Shown here: positions 54,355 to 63,833 of the stretch, piece by piece
Numbering within the stretch: position 1 is the stretch's first letter
Layout of the letters: every line of letters begins with the position of its first letter
Source: CAYPAV01 sp964408805
Lineage (GTDB): Bacteria; Pseudomonadota; Alphaproteobacteria; UBA8366
Direction of reading: 5' to 3'
DNA: 64,000 nucleotides
NCBI GenBank assembly: GCA_964408805.1
Contig: CAYPAV010000020.1
Location: 22,283 to 86,282 of the forward strand
Translations under genes and position numbers: made by a program
The notes under the pieces: generated by a model
What the model was told of the DNA's origin: nothing
The model's input: only the letters and a program-made list of their open reading frames with translations
The model's database searches: none

Positions 54355-55908
54355 ATGAAGATCGGAACATTGTTGAGCCAACATGCGCGCCAAGCGCCGG
54401 ATAAAGTCGCGATCTTCCTCGGCGACGATGTCCTGACATTCGGGGAGCTCGATCGGCGGAGCAACCGCATGGCCAATGCTTTGCTGGCGAAAGGCATGCG
54501 CCAGGGTGATCGGGTCATTCTTTATGTCGGAAATTCGGTGGAACTCGTTGTCGCTATTGCCGCCTTGTGGAAGGCGGGGGCGTTGCCGATTCCTATTACG
54601 ACGTGGACGGTGGGCCGCGAGTTGGCGTTCCTGGTGTCCGATTCCGAACCGTTCGCCGTTCTCTACGGGCCGGAACAGGCGACGGCGGTTCAGGCCGCCA
54701 ACTTACCCCAAGACGTCATGCATATTTCGACGGTTGCCTCGGACCATGCGCTGGATTTGAAATCGCTGATCGCGTCGGGTGTCGAACGGCCGCCACCGGC
54801 GCTGCCGGCGGAGCCCGACGATGCGATGATCGGCTATACATCCGGCACCACGGGGAAGCCGAAGGGCGCAATCCTTACCCATGCGAATCTGATCACGGCG
54901 CAATTGCTGATCTCGACGTTCTGTGATCTCCGTGGCGACGACACGTATATGATCATCACGCCGATCGCTCACCGGGTGGGCATGGCGCGACTGGTGACGT
55001 GTTTCTGTCTCGGGGCAAGCGTCGTCGTTATGCCGGCGTTCGACGCTGCCGCCGCGTTGTCGCTGATCGCCAAACATCGGATCAGCGTCATCTCGACGGT
55101 GCCGACGGTCGCGCGTTTGCTGCTGGAGCAGATCGAGGCGACCGGCGAGATTTGCGCCAGTCTCCGGGTCATGACGGCGACCGGCGAGGCCTTCCCCGCG
55201 ACCCTGAAAGAGCGCCTGGCGGCGACGCTTCCCCATGTCGGCCTTTGGATTTGGTACGGCATGACGGAAGGAGGCGTGCCGGCGGTGTTGCGGCCGGACG
55301 AGCAGATGCTGAAACCGAATTCGGTCGGCCGGCCGACGCCGGGCGTGGAAATCCGGTTGGTGGACGAGGCGGGCGCTGATGTCGAGCAAGGTCAAACCGG
55401 AGAGGTCCTGCTGCGGAGCGGCGTGCCTGGACGGTCGATGGTGGCGCGGGAATATTTCAACCGGCCCGACGCCAATCGCGAAGCTTACAAGGAAGGTTGG
55501 TTTTACACCGGGGACGTCGGACGGTTCGATGAAGATGGCTATCTGTATCTGGTCGACCGGGTCAAGGATATGATCCTGTCCGGCGGTCTGAACATATATT
55601 CCCGCGAGGTCGAATTGGCGTTGGAAACGGTGCCCGCCGTAAGCGAGGTCGCTGTTGTCGCGGGACCCGACCAGGATTTTGGCGAATGTGTCGTCGCCTA
55701 TGTGGCGCTCAAGCCCGGATACCAGGCGGCGCCCGACGAACTCGTCGCGCACTGCCGCGAATACATCGCCGGCTACAAGAAGCCGAAACATGTGTTTTAC
55801 CTGGACGCCTTGCCGCGAAACGCCAATGGAAAGGCAATGAAGGCCGACCTTCGCGAGAGGGCGGCGCAAGACATTGAGGCGGCGGCCGAAAATTCGGAAG
55901 TCCGCTAG
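54355..55908 (+). CDS. Acyl-CoA synthetase (AMP-binding family)
   Basis: 517 residues. The AMP-binding motifs are GYTSGTTGKPKGAILTH, WYGMTEGG, TGDVGRFDEDGYLYLVDRVKDMI and a final NGKAMKADLRER with the catalytic lysine. It activates a carboxylic acid to its CoA thioester. Long-chain, medium-chain or small acids are all possible. The position after the DMSP-lyase-like gene allows acrylate, 3-hydroxypropionate or methylmercaptopropionate as substrate, but this is context only. GGGGAC ribosome region upstream of the ATG. Confidence 0.85.
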   Translation: MKIGTLLSQHARQAPDKVAIFLGDDVLTFGELDRRSNRMANALLAKGMRQGDRVILYVGNSVELVVAIAALWKAGALPIPITTWTVGRELAFLVSDSEPFAVLYGPEQATAVQAANLPQDVMHISTVASDHALDLKSLIASGVERPPPALPAEPDDAMIGYTSGTTGKPKGAILTHANLITAQLLISTFCDLRGDDTYMIITPIAHRVGMARLVTCFCLGASVVVMPAFDAAAALSLIAKHRISVISTVPTVARLLLEQIEATGEICASLRVMTATGEAFPATLKERLAATLPHVGLWIWYGMTEGGVPAVLRPDEQMLKPNSVGRPTPGVEIRLVDEAGADVEQGQTGEVLLRSGVPGRSMVAREYFNRPDANREAYKEGWFYTGDVGRFDEDGYLYLVDRVKDMILSGGLNIYSREVELALETVPAVSEVAVVAGPDQDFGECVVAYVALKPGYQAAPDELVAHCREYIAGYKKPKHVFYLDALPRNANGKAMKADLRERAAQDIEAAAENSEVR

Positions 55909-56168
55909 TTCAATCGGAGCTCATGGCGGATGGTGCGCGTTCGGGCCGCCCCGATGCGTTCGCGGCGCATGACCGCAACCGAATGGATCGGGGCCTCGAT
56001 GTTAATTCGCCAGTGCTCGAGAAAGGCGTGCAGTTTCGGGTATCGCGGCGCCCGGTCGAGGAATTGCCAGACGAAGCTTTGCAGCAGGCTCGGATGATCG
56101 GGCATGTAGTAAAGGATTTCCGCCGTGGTCAGGCGGTCTCCCTTCAGTTGACGCGCCAAATCGGTCAT
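55905..56168 (-). CDS. usg: Usg-family protein
   Basis: An 87-residue protein matching the small alphaproteobacterial Usg family: LTTAEILYYMPDHPSLLQSFVWQFLD, then HAFLEHWRINIEAPIHSV. The function is unknown; the name comes from an early location near tryptophan genes. It is convergent with the ligase gene, overlapping its 3' end by 4 nt. It stands alone on its strand. Confidence 0.85.
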   Translation of the reverse strand: MTDLARQLKGDRLTTAEILYYMPDHPSLLQSFVWQFLDRAPRYPKLHAFLEHWRINIEAPIHSVAVMRRERIGAARTRTIRHELRLN

Positions 56169-56340
56169 GTGTTATCTCCCAAGGGCCGATTTCATTTTCG
56201 ACCAAGGGCAGGCGGAATTGCAAGAAAAATGCTATATTTTCAATGTTTTAGCAGCAGAATGGGGAAAGTGCTAACAAGCCGTTACGGGCTCGGGCAAGGA
56301 ATGTGCGATGGAAATTTATAAAGGTCTGGGGAAATATATA

Positions 56341-56385
56341 GGGGTCGGGATGTTTTGTGCGCGACCCTAAGAACACCCCGACCCC
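56341..56385. repeat. Multi-arm hairpin element (terminator or REP-like)
   Basis: 14-nt arms at 56341-56354 and 56372-56385 pair with one mismatch (GGGGTCGGGaTGTT against AACAcCCCGACCCC). A third complementary block, GCGACCC, lies inside the loop, so two hairpins compete. Reading leftward (minus strand) the stem is followed by CTATATATTT, fitting a terminator for the gene at 56430-56906. A second GCGcCGCCCC/GGGGCGtCGC hairpin adjoins at 56389-56410. Confidence 0.55.
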
Positions 56386-56429
56386 TTTGCGCCGCCCCGA
56401 GGGGCGTCGCGAACGCTGCGCCGAACCGC

Positions 56430-56906
56430 TCAGGCGGCCCGGGCGCGCATATTCTCAAGCCGCCCCAGGATCGCCAGGGTCCGGCTTTCGGTTTCCATTG
56501 TCTCCGGCCGTCCAAGGCCGAATTGAGCGGTCATGCGGCGTTGCAATTCGCCCAGCATGTCGCGCGGCGCATCGCCGTCGAAGCCGTAGCCTTGCGACCG
56601 AAGCGGCTTGATGCCGCCGAGAAGGAGATGCCGTTCCCGCGCAGAAAGGGCGCCGCCATCATGCAGCAGTTCGACCAGATCTTCGGCATCGTCACGGGTC
56701 AACTGCCGCGGGTCGAACCGCCGGGCGGCGAAGGCCAATAGATCGTTTCGGTCGGTCGTCGTGGAATTGGGGTCGATCCGGCCGAGATGTGCCGCCGCGA
56801 GAGGCAAGGCGCGCCGCTTCCGCGGGACCAGACGCCAGGCGTCATCCGCCACGGTGGGCTGGTTCGTCAGGCCTCTGAACGCGTTCTTGAGCAGTTCGAT
56901 CTTCAT
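56430..56906 (-). CDS. Hypothetical protein, 158 aa
   Basis: I do not recognise this protein. It is 158 residues, soluble, arginine-rich and mostly predicted helical, beginning MKIELLKNAFRGLTNQP and with an acidic helix RDDAEDLVELLHDGG near the middle. There are no membrane segments, no cysteine pairs and no known motif. ATG at 56906 has a GACGGGA site. A longer frame to 57047 lacks a ribosome site. It is divergent from a MarR gene and followed by the hairpin element at 56341. Confidence 0.6.
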   Translation of the reverse strand: MKIELLKNAFRGLTNQPTVADDAWRLVPRKRRALPLAAAHLGRIDPNSTTTDRNDLLAFAARRFDPRQLTRDDAEDLVELLHDGGALSARERHLLLGGIKPLRSQGYGFDGDAPRDMLGELQRRMTAQFGLGRPETMETESRTLAILGRLENMRARAA

Positions 56907-57152
56907 CGGTCGATCCCGTCTAAGTCTGTGCCCTGCGATACGGTATGCAGCAATCGTGCCGTTTTTGCGGAACACTTCAGGGCCGGCTATTGGTGGATTC
57001 CGGCAAATTTTTCCTAGTGTGGGGGGAAATCTTCGCCTACCGGGCAAATTTGTCCCAACGTGACCGGTCGAGCCCGGCCGACATTCAAGTCGACATTTAG
57101 AATGCGCGCATATATTCTAAGCTATGCCAAGGATTGCGATTTGGAGCGCCGA

Positions 57153-57653
57153 ATGGTCGATACGTTAGCGGATAATGACGGCGAAACATCATGGAATGCC
57201 GCGCAATCGCCGGGATTCCTGCTCTGGCATGTCCAGAATTCATGGCAGCGACGGCAACGAGAGGCGCTGGAATCGGCCGAACTGACGCCGGTCCAGTTCC
57301 TGCTCCTTTCGGGCGCGGCCGACGCCGAAGCGGCGGATGGCCCGCCGTCCCAGATTGCCCTGGCACGGCGCTGCCGGACCGACCCGATGATGACCTCGCA
57401 GGTCGTGCGAACGCTCGAGAGGGCCGGTTTGGTGGAGCGAATTCGCCAGGCGAGCGACCGGCGCGCAAGGGCGGTCCGTCTCACCTCGCGGGGCGCGGAG
57501 CGTTTGGCGGCGGCCAGGGGCGGCGTCCAGGCAGTCGAGGCAGAATTCTTCGCGGCCCTCGGCGCCGACGTGCCGGCCTTCACCGATGCGTTGCGTCTTC
57601 TCGGCGGCGAGCGCCCGCGTCGACGAGTCCAGGCGGTGACGCGCCGAGCCTAG
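57153..57653 (+). CDS. MarR-family transcriptional regulator
   Basis: 166 residues with the MarR winged helix: LTPVQFLLLSGAA, IALARRCRTDPMMTSQVVRTLERAGLVERIRQASDRRARAVRLTSRG (about 45-130), ending in a dimerisation helix. It likely represses efflux or catabolic genes in answer to a small molecule. The ATG at 57153 has GGAG 8 nt upstream; an earlier frame extension is not needed. It is divergent from the unrecognised gene and convergent with the helicase, separated by 10 nt. Confidence 0.87.
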   Translation: MVDTLADNDGETSWNAAQSPGFLLWHVQNSWQRRQREALESAELTPVQFLLLSGAADAEAADGPPSQIALARRCRTDPMMTSQVVRTLERAGLVERIRQASDRRARAVRLTSRGAERLAAARGGVQAVEAEFFAALGADVPAFTDALRLLGGERPRRRVQAVTRRA

Positions 57654-57663
57654 AGTTGCCGGC

Positions 57664-60423
57664 CTAACCGGCGCGGCGGGCGGTTTCGTCGGCGGTTCCG
57701 AAAAATTCCCGCACCACCGCCGTCGCCTCGGCGAGTCCGAGGCGCGCGACCTCGGTCCCGTCCGGGAAGGCGCCGGCGAGGCGCGACGGCATCATCGGGT
57801 CGAGCATCACGAAGACCCCCCGATCCTCGGCCCGGCGCACCAACCGGCCATAAGCCTGCTTCAGGCGGAGCCGGGTCAGCATGTCGTCATAGGAGCGACC
57901 GCCGAAGCCCTTGCGGCGCGCCCGGTGCAGGATCGTCGGTCGCGGCCAGGGAACCCGGTCGAAGACGATCAGGCGGAGACTGTCCCCCGGCACGTCGACG
58001 CCATCGCGGACCGCATCGGTGCCGAGCAGGCAGGCATCCGCCTCGGCCCGGAAGATATCGATCAAGGTCGCGAGGTTGAGGCCGTCGATATGTTGGGCGT
58101 AGAGCGCCAAACCGGCTTCGTCGAGCGGTTGGCCAAGGCGTTCATGGACCGCGCGAAGCCGCGAGATCGCGGTGAACAGCCCAAGCGCGCCGCCGCCGGA
58201 GGCGAGAAAAAGCGCGCGATAGGCACCGGCGACCTGACGAAGATCGTCCTTGCGGACATCGGTGACCACCAGGACGCGGGTTTGCGCGACGTAGTCGAAG
58301 GGCGAGGGCACGACCGCGCGAATGGGCGGTGCTTCGAGATGGTCAGCGCCCGTCCGGCATTCCGCGGCCCGCCAATCCACCTCCACGTCGCCCGATCCGT
58401 CGCGGAGCGTGGCCGAGGTGACGATGACGCCGTGGGTCGGCCCGGCCACCGTCTCCGCGAAGGGCAGGGTGGGATCGAGCCAATGCCGGTGCATGCCGAA
58501 ATCGAAGTCGCGCCCCATATGCCGCTCCACCGTGAACCAATCGACGAATTCCTCCGGTGTCTCCCGAGCGAGCGATTCGAGCATGCCGCGCCAGGCCGCG
58601 ATCATGTCCTCACCGCGATGGGTCAGTGATTTCGCGATCGATTCGATCCGCAGCCGGGTCGTGGCGTCCAAGGTCTCGGCCTCCGCCTCGAGCCGGAGCA
58701 GGAGCCTCTCGCGGAGGGATTTGAAAGGAACGGCCAAGCGCCGAAGCGCCGTCTCCAAGGCCGCCGCGGCCTCGACCAGCCCCGGCACCGGCTCCGTCGT
58801 CGGGCATTCGATGTCGTAGGGACCGTCGACCCCGCGGGCGCGGGCATAGACCTGTTCGCGAAGCTGCGCCAAAAAGGCCTCGGCTGCTCCCCGCGGTGCG
58901 CCCTCGGCCAGTCGCGGGCGCCAGCCGTCTCCCGGCAGGGCCCCGGCGGCGCGGATCGTCTCGTCGAGCGCGGCCATGGCGTCGTCGTCGCCCGCGATCA
59001 AATCCTCGATCCGGCGCTTGAGGCCGCGCGCGCGGCCGGCGCCCCGTGCCTCCGCTCCGCGAATCCAGCGGCGTAGCTCGGCCGTCTCGCGTCCGCTCAG
59101 CGCCGCCGAAAAGGCGTTGTCGGCGGCGTTGAAGACATGGTGGCCCTCGTCGAACACGATGCGGGCCGGGCGAGACGATCCATCGATGGCGCCCCGCGCC
59201 GCCTGCACCATCACGAGCGCATGGTTGGCGATCACGAGATCGGCCCGGCGCGCGCGCCGCACCCCGCGCTCGATGAAGCATTTCTGATAATGCGAACAGG
59301 CCGAATACACGCATTCCCCGTGATGGTCGCTGAGATCCCGGGTCCGGCCGCCGCCCATGAGATCGACCAGCCAGGCCGGGAAATCACCGCCCGTCATGTC
59401 ACCGTCGCGGGTCCTCGCGGCCCAGCGCGCCATCAGGCCGAGAGCGATCGCGTCCTGCCGCCGAACGGCAACGCCGCGCAGCGCCTCCTCCATATTGAGG
59501 AGGCAAAGGTAGTTCTCGCGGCCCTTGCGCACGACGACGCGCCGCGCCTTCAGGGCCGGGTCCGGATATAGCCGGTCGAGCTCCTGGTCGATCTGGTGCT
59601 GCAGGTTCCTCGTATAGGTCGACAGCCAGACCGGCGCTTCGTTCTTTTCGGCCCAAAGGCTCGCCGGCGCGATATAGCCGAGCGTCTTGCCGACACCGGT
59701 GCCGGCCTCCGCCAGCACGAAATGAGGCGCCCCCGCGGCATCGCGCGGCCGGAACGCCGCCGCGGCGGCCGAGGCATAATCGGACTGGCTTGGCCGCGGC
59801 TCGGCGTCCTGGTCAAGCAATTGGGCGAGGCGCCGGCGGGCTTCCTCGGGTTCGACCGGCACCGTGCCGGGCGGCGGCGGCGGGGCATGTTCCGACCATT
59901 CCGGCAGCCGTCGCCAGACGTCGAGCCCGGCCGCGGGCGCGCGGGTGGTCGCCGTCTCCGGATCCTCGCCGAGCGCGCCCAGCACCGCGGGACCCCAGGC
60001 CCAACCGCCTCTTGCCATCGCCCAGGCGACCGGGCGGGCATCGTCGCCGGCCGGCCGGTCGAGACCCCGCAGCAACGTCTCCGCACTTTTCATCAGACCG
60101 AAAGCCAGCTCGTCGGGTCCTCCCTCGGGCCTCAGACCGAGGGCCTCCGCGATCCCGCGCGGTGTCGGCACGCAGAATTGAACCGGGTGCGCGAAGGCGA
60201 ACAGCTCAAGGAGATCGTGGCAGGGGAAGGGGTCGATACCAAGGCGGCGCGCCGTCGCCGGGCCGTGACAGACCAGCGGGCGCGCGCCCCCGCGAATTCG
60301 GTCGGCCGCTTCCGCCAGGGTCAATGACGCGATTTCGCCGGTCGTCTCCAGCCAAGCGACGCTGGTCAGTCCGACGACAATGGCGGGGGCATCCGGTAAG
60401 TTAATCGGCGAGGTATCGGTCAT
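57664..60423 (-). CDS. DinG-like ATP-dependent DNA helicase (XPD family)
   Basis: 919 residues. The superfamily 2 helicase starts near 215 with Walker A EAGTGVGKT (239-247) and has a DEGH box in VFDEGHHVF. The Fe-S cysteines fall in NYLCLLNM and GECVYSACSHYQKC. Later motifs are DGVDVPGD and QAYGRLVRR. The first about 210 residues, with LVCHGPATARRL and CHDLLELFAFAHP, recall the exonuclease domain fused to some DinG proteins but without clear acidic catalytic residues. It should unwind 5' overhang DNA or R-loops. Confidence 0.85.
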   Translation of the reverse strand: MTDTSPINLPDAPAIVVGLTSVAWLETTGEIASLTLAEAADRIRGGARPLVCHGPATARRLGIDPFPCHDLLELFAFAHPVQFCVPTPRGIAEALGLRPEGGPDELAFGLMKSAETLLRGLDRPAGDDARPVAWAMARGGWAWGPAVLGALGEDPETATTRAPAAGLDVWRRLPEWSEHAPPPPPGTVPVEPEEARRRLAQLLDQDAEPRPSQSDYASAAAAAFRPRDAAGAPHFVLAEAGTGVGKTLGYIAPASLWAEKNEAPVWLSTYTRNLQHQIDQELDRLYPDPALKARRVVVRKGRENYLCLLNMEEALRGVAVRRQDAIALGLMARWAARTRDGDMTGGDFPAWLVDLMGGGRTRDLSDHHGECVYSACSHYQKCFIERGVRRARRADLVIANHALVMVQAARGAIDGSSRPARIVFDEGHHVFNAADNAFSAALSGRETAELRRWIRGAEARGAGRARGLKRRIEDLIAGDDDAMAALDETIRAAGALPGDGWRPRLAEGAPRGAAEAFLAQLREQVYARARGVDGPYDIECPTTEPVPGLVEAAAALETALRRLAVPFKSLRERLLLRLEAEAETLDATTRLRIESIAKSLTHRGEDMIAAWRGMLESLARETPEEFVDWFTVERHMGRDFDFGMHRHWLDPTLPFAETVAGPTHGVIVTSATLRDGSGDVEVDWRAAECRTGADHLEAPPIRAVVPSPFDYVAQTRVLVVTDVRKDDLRQVAGAYRALFLASGGGALGLFTAISRLRAVHERLGQPLDEAGLALYAQHIDGLNLATLIDIFRAEADACLLGTDAVRDGVDVPGDSLRLIVFDRVPWPRPTILHRARRKGFGGRSYDDMLTRLRLKQAYGRLVRRAEDRGVFVMLDPMMPSRLAGAFPDGTEVARLGLAEATAVVREFFGTADETARRAG

Positions 60424-60531
60424 GGCGCGGTCATCATAGCGGCGGTCGCTCCATTCGTCTCGGTTGACGCCGTCCCGCCGCCGCCATAGTGTCGCGGCCG
60501 CCGACGGATGACCCCTGTTGAAGGCATGGAA

Positions 60532-62118
60532 ATGGCCGAAGAACGTGAATTAGCGATGGCGGCGAAGGCGTGGCCCTTCGAGGAAGCGCGGAAGGTCCTA
60601 AAACGGATCGACGGCGAGGTGCCCGAAAGGGGGTATGTCCTGTTTCAGACCGGCTACGGCCCCTCCGGCCTGCCGCATCTCGGCACCTTCGGCGAGGTGC
60701 TGCGGACGAGCATGGTGCGCCGCGCGTTCGCGGAAATTTCCGACATCCCGACCCGGCTCTTCGCTTTTTCGGACGACATGGACGGAATGCGGAGCGTGCC
60801 CGACAACATTCCGGAGCCGGACATGCTTGCGGAGCAACTCGGCAAGCCGCTGTCGCGGGTGCCCGATCCCTTCGGCACCCATGAGAGCTTCGCCCATCAC
60901 AACAACGCGCGGCTCCGCGCCTTTCTGGACGATTTCGGGTTCGACTACGAGTTCGTTAGCGCGACCGAGTGTTACACCACCGGCCGGTTCGATGCGGCGC
61001 TGTTGCAAACGCTCCGGCATTACGACGCGGTGATGAAGATCATGCTGCCCTCGCTCGGCGAGGAGCGCCAACGGACCTATAGCCCCTTCCTGCCGCTTTG
61101 CGCCGACACCGGCCGCGTCTTGCAGGTCCCGGTCCTGGAGATCGATCCCGAGGCGGGCACCCTGGTCTATGAGCGGGACGACGGCACGAAGGTCGAAACG
61201 CCGGTCACCGGCGGGCACTGCAAGCTGCAATGGAAGCCGGACTGGGCGATGCGATGGTATGCGCTCGGCGTCGACTACGAGATGTCGGGCAAGGATCTGA
61301 TCGATTCGGTCCGCTTGTCGGGCTCGATCTGCCGGGCCCTCGGCGGCCGGGTGCCCGAGAGCTACACCTATGAGCTCTTTCTCGACGAGAACGGCGAGAA
61401 GATATCGAAGTCGCGCGGCAATGGGCTGACCATCGACGAATGGCTGACCTATGCGCCGAACGACAGCCTGGCCCTTTTCATGTTCAAGAAGCCGCGGGCG
61501 GCAAAAAGGCTCCACTTCGACGTCATTCCCAAGACGGTCGACGAATATTTGACGTTCCTCCAAAAGTTCGGCGAGGAGGATGCGGCGAAGCGCCTCGCCA
61601 ACCCGGCCTGGCACATTCATGCAGGCAGCCCGCCGCAAGCGGACGTGCCGCTCAGCTTCGGCTTGCTGCTGAACCTCGCCAGTGTCTGCAATACCGAGGA
61701 GAAATCGGTGCTGTGGGGCTTCATCAGCCGCTATGCGCCCGACACGTCGCCTGGTCGCGACGCGGTGCTCGACGGCCTGGTCGATCGCGCCATCAACTAT
61801 TACCGGGACTTCGTCAAGCCGGCGAAGCAATACCGCGGTCCGGACGCGCGGGAGCGGGCGGCGCTCGAGGACCTTTCGGCGGCTCTTGCCGCGCTTTCCG
61901 CCGAGACCCCGGCGGCCGACATCCAGACCGAGATCTACGAGATCGGCAAACGCCATGGATTCGAGAACCTCCGCGATTGGTTCAAGGCACTCTACGAGGT
62001 GCTGCTTGGTCAGTCGGAAGGGCCGCGCATGGGCTCCTTCGTGGCACTCTATGGCGTGGGCGAGACCATCGAGTTGATCGGCAAGGTGCTGGCCGGCGAG
62101 GACCTGAGCGCGGCCTAG
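60532..62118 (+). CDS. lysK: Class I lysyl-tRNA synthetase
   Basis: 528 residues. It has a class I Rossmann fold with a HIGH-like GPSGLPHLGTFGEVLR and a KMSKS-like EKISKSRGNGL. This is the archaeal-type LysRS also found in many alphaproteobacteria, unrelated to class II LysS. A GAAGG site lies 7 nt before the ATG at 60532. ATG codons at 60508 and 60526 are less well placed. Divergent from the helicase gene. Confidence 0.93.
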   Translation: MAEERELAMAAKAWPFEEARKVLKRIDGEVPERGYVLFQTGYGPSGLPHLGTFGEVLRTSMVRRAFAEISDIPTRLFAFSDDMDGMRSVPDNIPEPDMLAEQLGKPLSRVPDPFGTHESFAHHNNARLRAFLDDFGFDYEFVSATECYTTGRFDAALLQTLRHYDAVMKIMLPSLGEERQRTYSPFLPLCADTGRVLQVPVLEIDPEAGTLVYERDDGTKVETPVTGGHCKLQWKPDWAMRWYALGVDYEMSGKDLIDSVRLSGSICRALGGRVPESYTYELFLDENGEKISKSRGNGLTIDEWLTYAPNDSLALFMFKKPRAAKRLHFDVIPKTVDEYLTFLQKFGEEDAAKRLANPAWHIHAGSPPQADVPLSFGLLLNLASVCNTEEKSVLWGFISRYAPDTSPGRDAVLDGLVDRAINYYRDFVKPAKQYRGPDARERAALEDLSAALAALSAETPAADIQTEIYEIGKRHGFENLRDWFKALYEVLLGQSEGPRMGSFVALYGVGETIELIGKVLAGEDLSAA

Positions 62119-62217
62119 AGCGTTTCAAGTTCGCTTCCGCTCACCTGCCCCGCTCTACGCTGTTCATTTGACGCGAATACGTCGTCGCAAACCTAAACGG
62201 CTTGCTCGGGGTTTGCT

Positions 62218-63057
62218 CTAACCCTCGGCGTGGGCGAATTCCCAGTAGAGTTCGCGGGCGAGCTTGCCGATCGGGCCCGGCTGCAGGTCCCGGTCCTCGT
62301 AGCGGATGACCGGCAGCACCTTGGCGTGATTGCCGGTACTGAAAATCTCGTCGGCTTCCTGGAGTTCTTCCGGCGCGACGCTCCGCTCGACGACCTCGAT
62401 CTCGCGGCCGCGCAGCAAATTGAGCACGCGCTGACGGGTGATGCCATTGAGGAAGGTGCCGTTCGGCACCGGCGTGTGCGCAATCCCATCCTTTACGAGG
62501 AAGAGGTTGGCGGTCGCGAATTCGGCGATATTGCCGTTCGGGTCGCGCACCACCGTATTGGTGAACCCGCGGTCCGCCGCTTCCCGCATTGCGCGGGCTG
62601 CGTTGGGATATAGGCAGGAGGCCTTGGCATCGGTCGTCGCCTGGTCGGGCGCCGGCCGCCGCCGGGTCGAGAGACAGGCGCTGAAGCCGGTCGCCTCGGG
62701 AAGTGGCGAATCATAGACCAGCATCGCGAATTGCGTCGATTCGGGGTCCGGCGAAATCCAGCCCTCCTGAGCCCAGAACATCGGGCGGATATAAAGCTCG
62801 GCGCCGCTCGGGAATTTGCCGACCCCGTCCTGGGCGATCTCGACCATCTCCTCGGCGGTGACGGTGGGTCGCATGGCGAAGGCGCGGCAAGAATCGACCG
62901 TCCGCTGGCAATGGAGATCGAGGTCGGGCGTGACCCCCTCGAAGGCACGCGCACCATCGAAGACGATCGAGGACAGCCAGACCGCGTGACTCATCGCACT
63001 CAACAGCGGGCGGTCGCCCTCGGTCCACTCGCCCTCGTGAAAGACGTAACTCGTCAT
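62218..63057 (-). CDS. Class IV (branched-chain type) aminotransferase
   Basis: 279 residues of the PLP fold type IV family. The conserved segments are VFDGARAFEGV, DAKASCLYPNAARAM with the PLP lysine, and NIAEFATANLFLVKDG, then GTFLNGITRQRVLNLL. It is most like the branched-chain aminotransferase group (IlvE), although short and somewhat divergent. D-amino acid transaminase or 4-amino-4-deoxychorismate lyase are relatives. GGGGAGA ribosome site before the ATG at 63057. Confidence 0.85.
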   Translation of the reverse strand: MTSYVFHEGEWTEGDRPLLSAMSHAVWLSSIVFDGARAFEGVTPDLDLHCQRTVDSCRAFAMRPTVTAEEMVEIAQDGVGKFPSGAELYIRPMFWAQEGWISPDPESTQFAMLVYDSPLPEATGFSACLSTRRRPAPDQATTDAKASCLYPNAARAMREAADRGFTNTVVRDPNGNIAEFATANLFLVKDGIAHTPVPNGTFLNGITRQRVLNLLRGREIEVVERSVAPEELQEADEIFSTGNHAKVLPVIRYEDRDLQPGPIGKLARELYWEFAHAEG

Positions 63058-63163
63058 TGCGGTCTCCCCTACCCCGAAGCTGGGTCCCGCCTCTCGCGGG
63101 CGGTGTCCAGGGCGTAGCATAGCGCGACCCGGCGGGTCGCGTCGAGACACGGGGCACCGGGGG

Positions 63164-63784
63164 TTACTGACTGACCCAGACGATACGGGATATCCATTCG
63201 AGGTCGTCGACGGCGACCGAGAGTTCGCCATGAGCCGGGTTGAGCGACGCGAGTGTCACCCGCGTCTCGGTTCGGTGCGTCAATTGTTTCGCCATGACCT
63301 CTTCGTCGGCGGTCTTAATCACGACGCGATCGCGGAGCCGGATGCCCGAGGCCGGCGAGACGATGACGACATCGCCATTGCGATAGATCGGCTCCATGCT
63401 GTCGCCGCTGATCGAGAGGGCATAGGCGTTCGGGTCGCCGAGATTGGGAAATTTGATGACGTCCCAGCCGCCGCCCGTCGGAAATCCGCCATCGTCGAAA
63501 TAGCCGGCCCGTCCCGCCCGGGCGAATCCGATCAACGGGATGTCGGGGGCGCCGACCGAGCCGCGAAGCAATTCCGCGAACTGCGCGAAGCTTGAATTGG
63601 TGGCGTCCAATACGCGAGCCAGGCTCTCCGTCGACGGCCAGCGCGGCCGGCCTGCGCGGGCGCGCTTGCTTTTAGAAAAGGTCGTTCGGTCCAGGCCCGC
63701 CCGGCGGGCCAGCTCGGCCGATGTCAGGCCGTGACGCGCCGCCAAACAATCGATCGCGCGCCAGATATCATTGTGGGTCAACAT
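63164..63784 (-). CDS. HTH regulator with S24 (LexA-like) peptidase domain
   Basis: 206 residues. An N-terminal helix-turn-helix (about 18-40, LTSAELARRAGLDRTTFSK) is followed by an S24 domain with SGDSMEP (S129) and VMAK (K166), the self-cleavage dyad of LexA and phage CI repressors. An A-G pair at 90-91 (GFARAGRAG) is a candidate cleavage site. It may respond to DNA damage, but the family also includes non-cleaving regulators. Repeats lie upstream of the start, where an operator would be. Confidence 0.82.
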   Translation of the reverse strand: MLTHNDIWRAIDCLAARHGLTSAELARRAGLDRTTFSKSKRARAGRPRWPSTESLARVLDATNSSFAQFAELLRGSVGAPDIPLIGFARAGRAGYFDDGGFPTGGGWDVIKFPNLGDPNAYALSISGDSMEPIYRNGDVVIVSPASGIRLRDRVVIKTADEEVMAKQLTHRTETRVTLASLNPAHGELSVAVDDLEWISRIVWVSQ

Positions 63785-63833
63785 GGCTCTACTCCCGTAA
63801 CGGCAACGGTTCCCACAAGGGAAAGCGCGCCGA

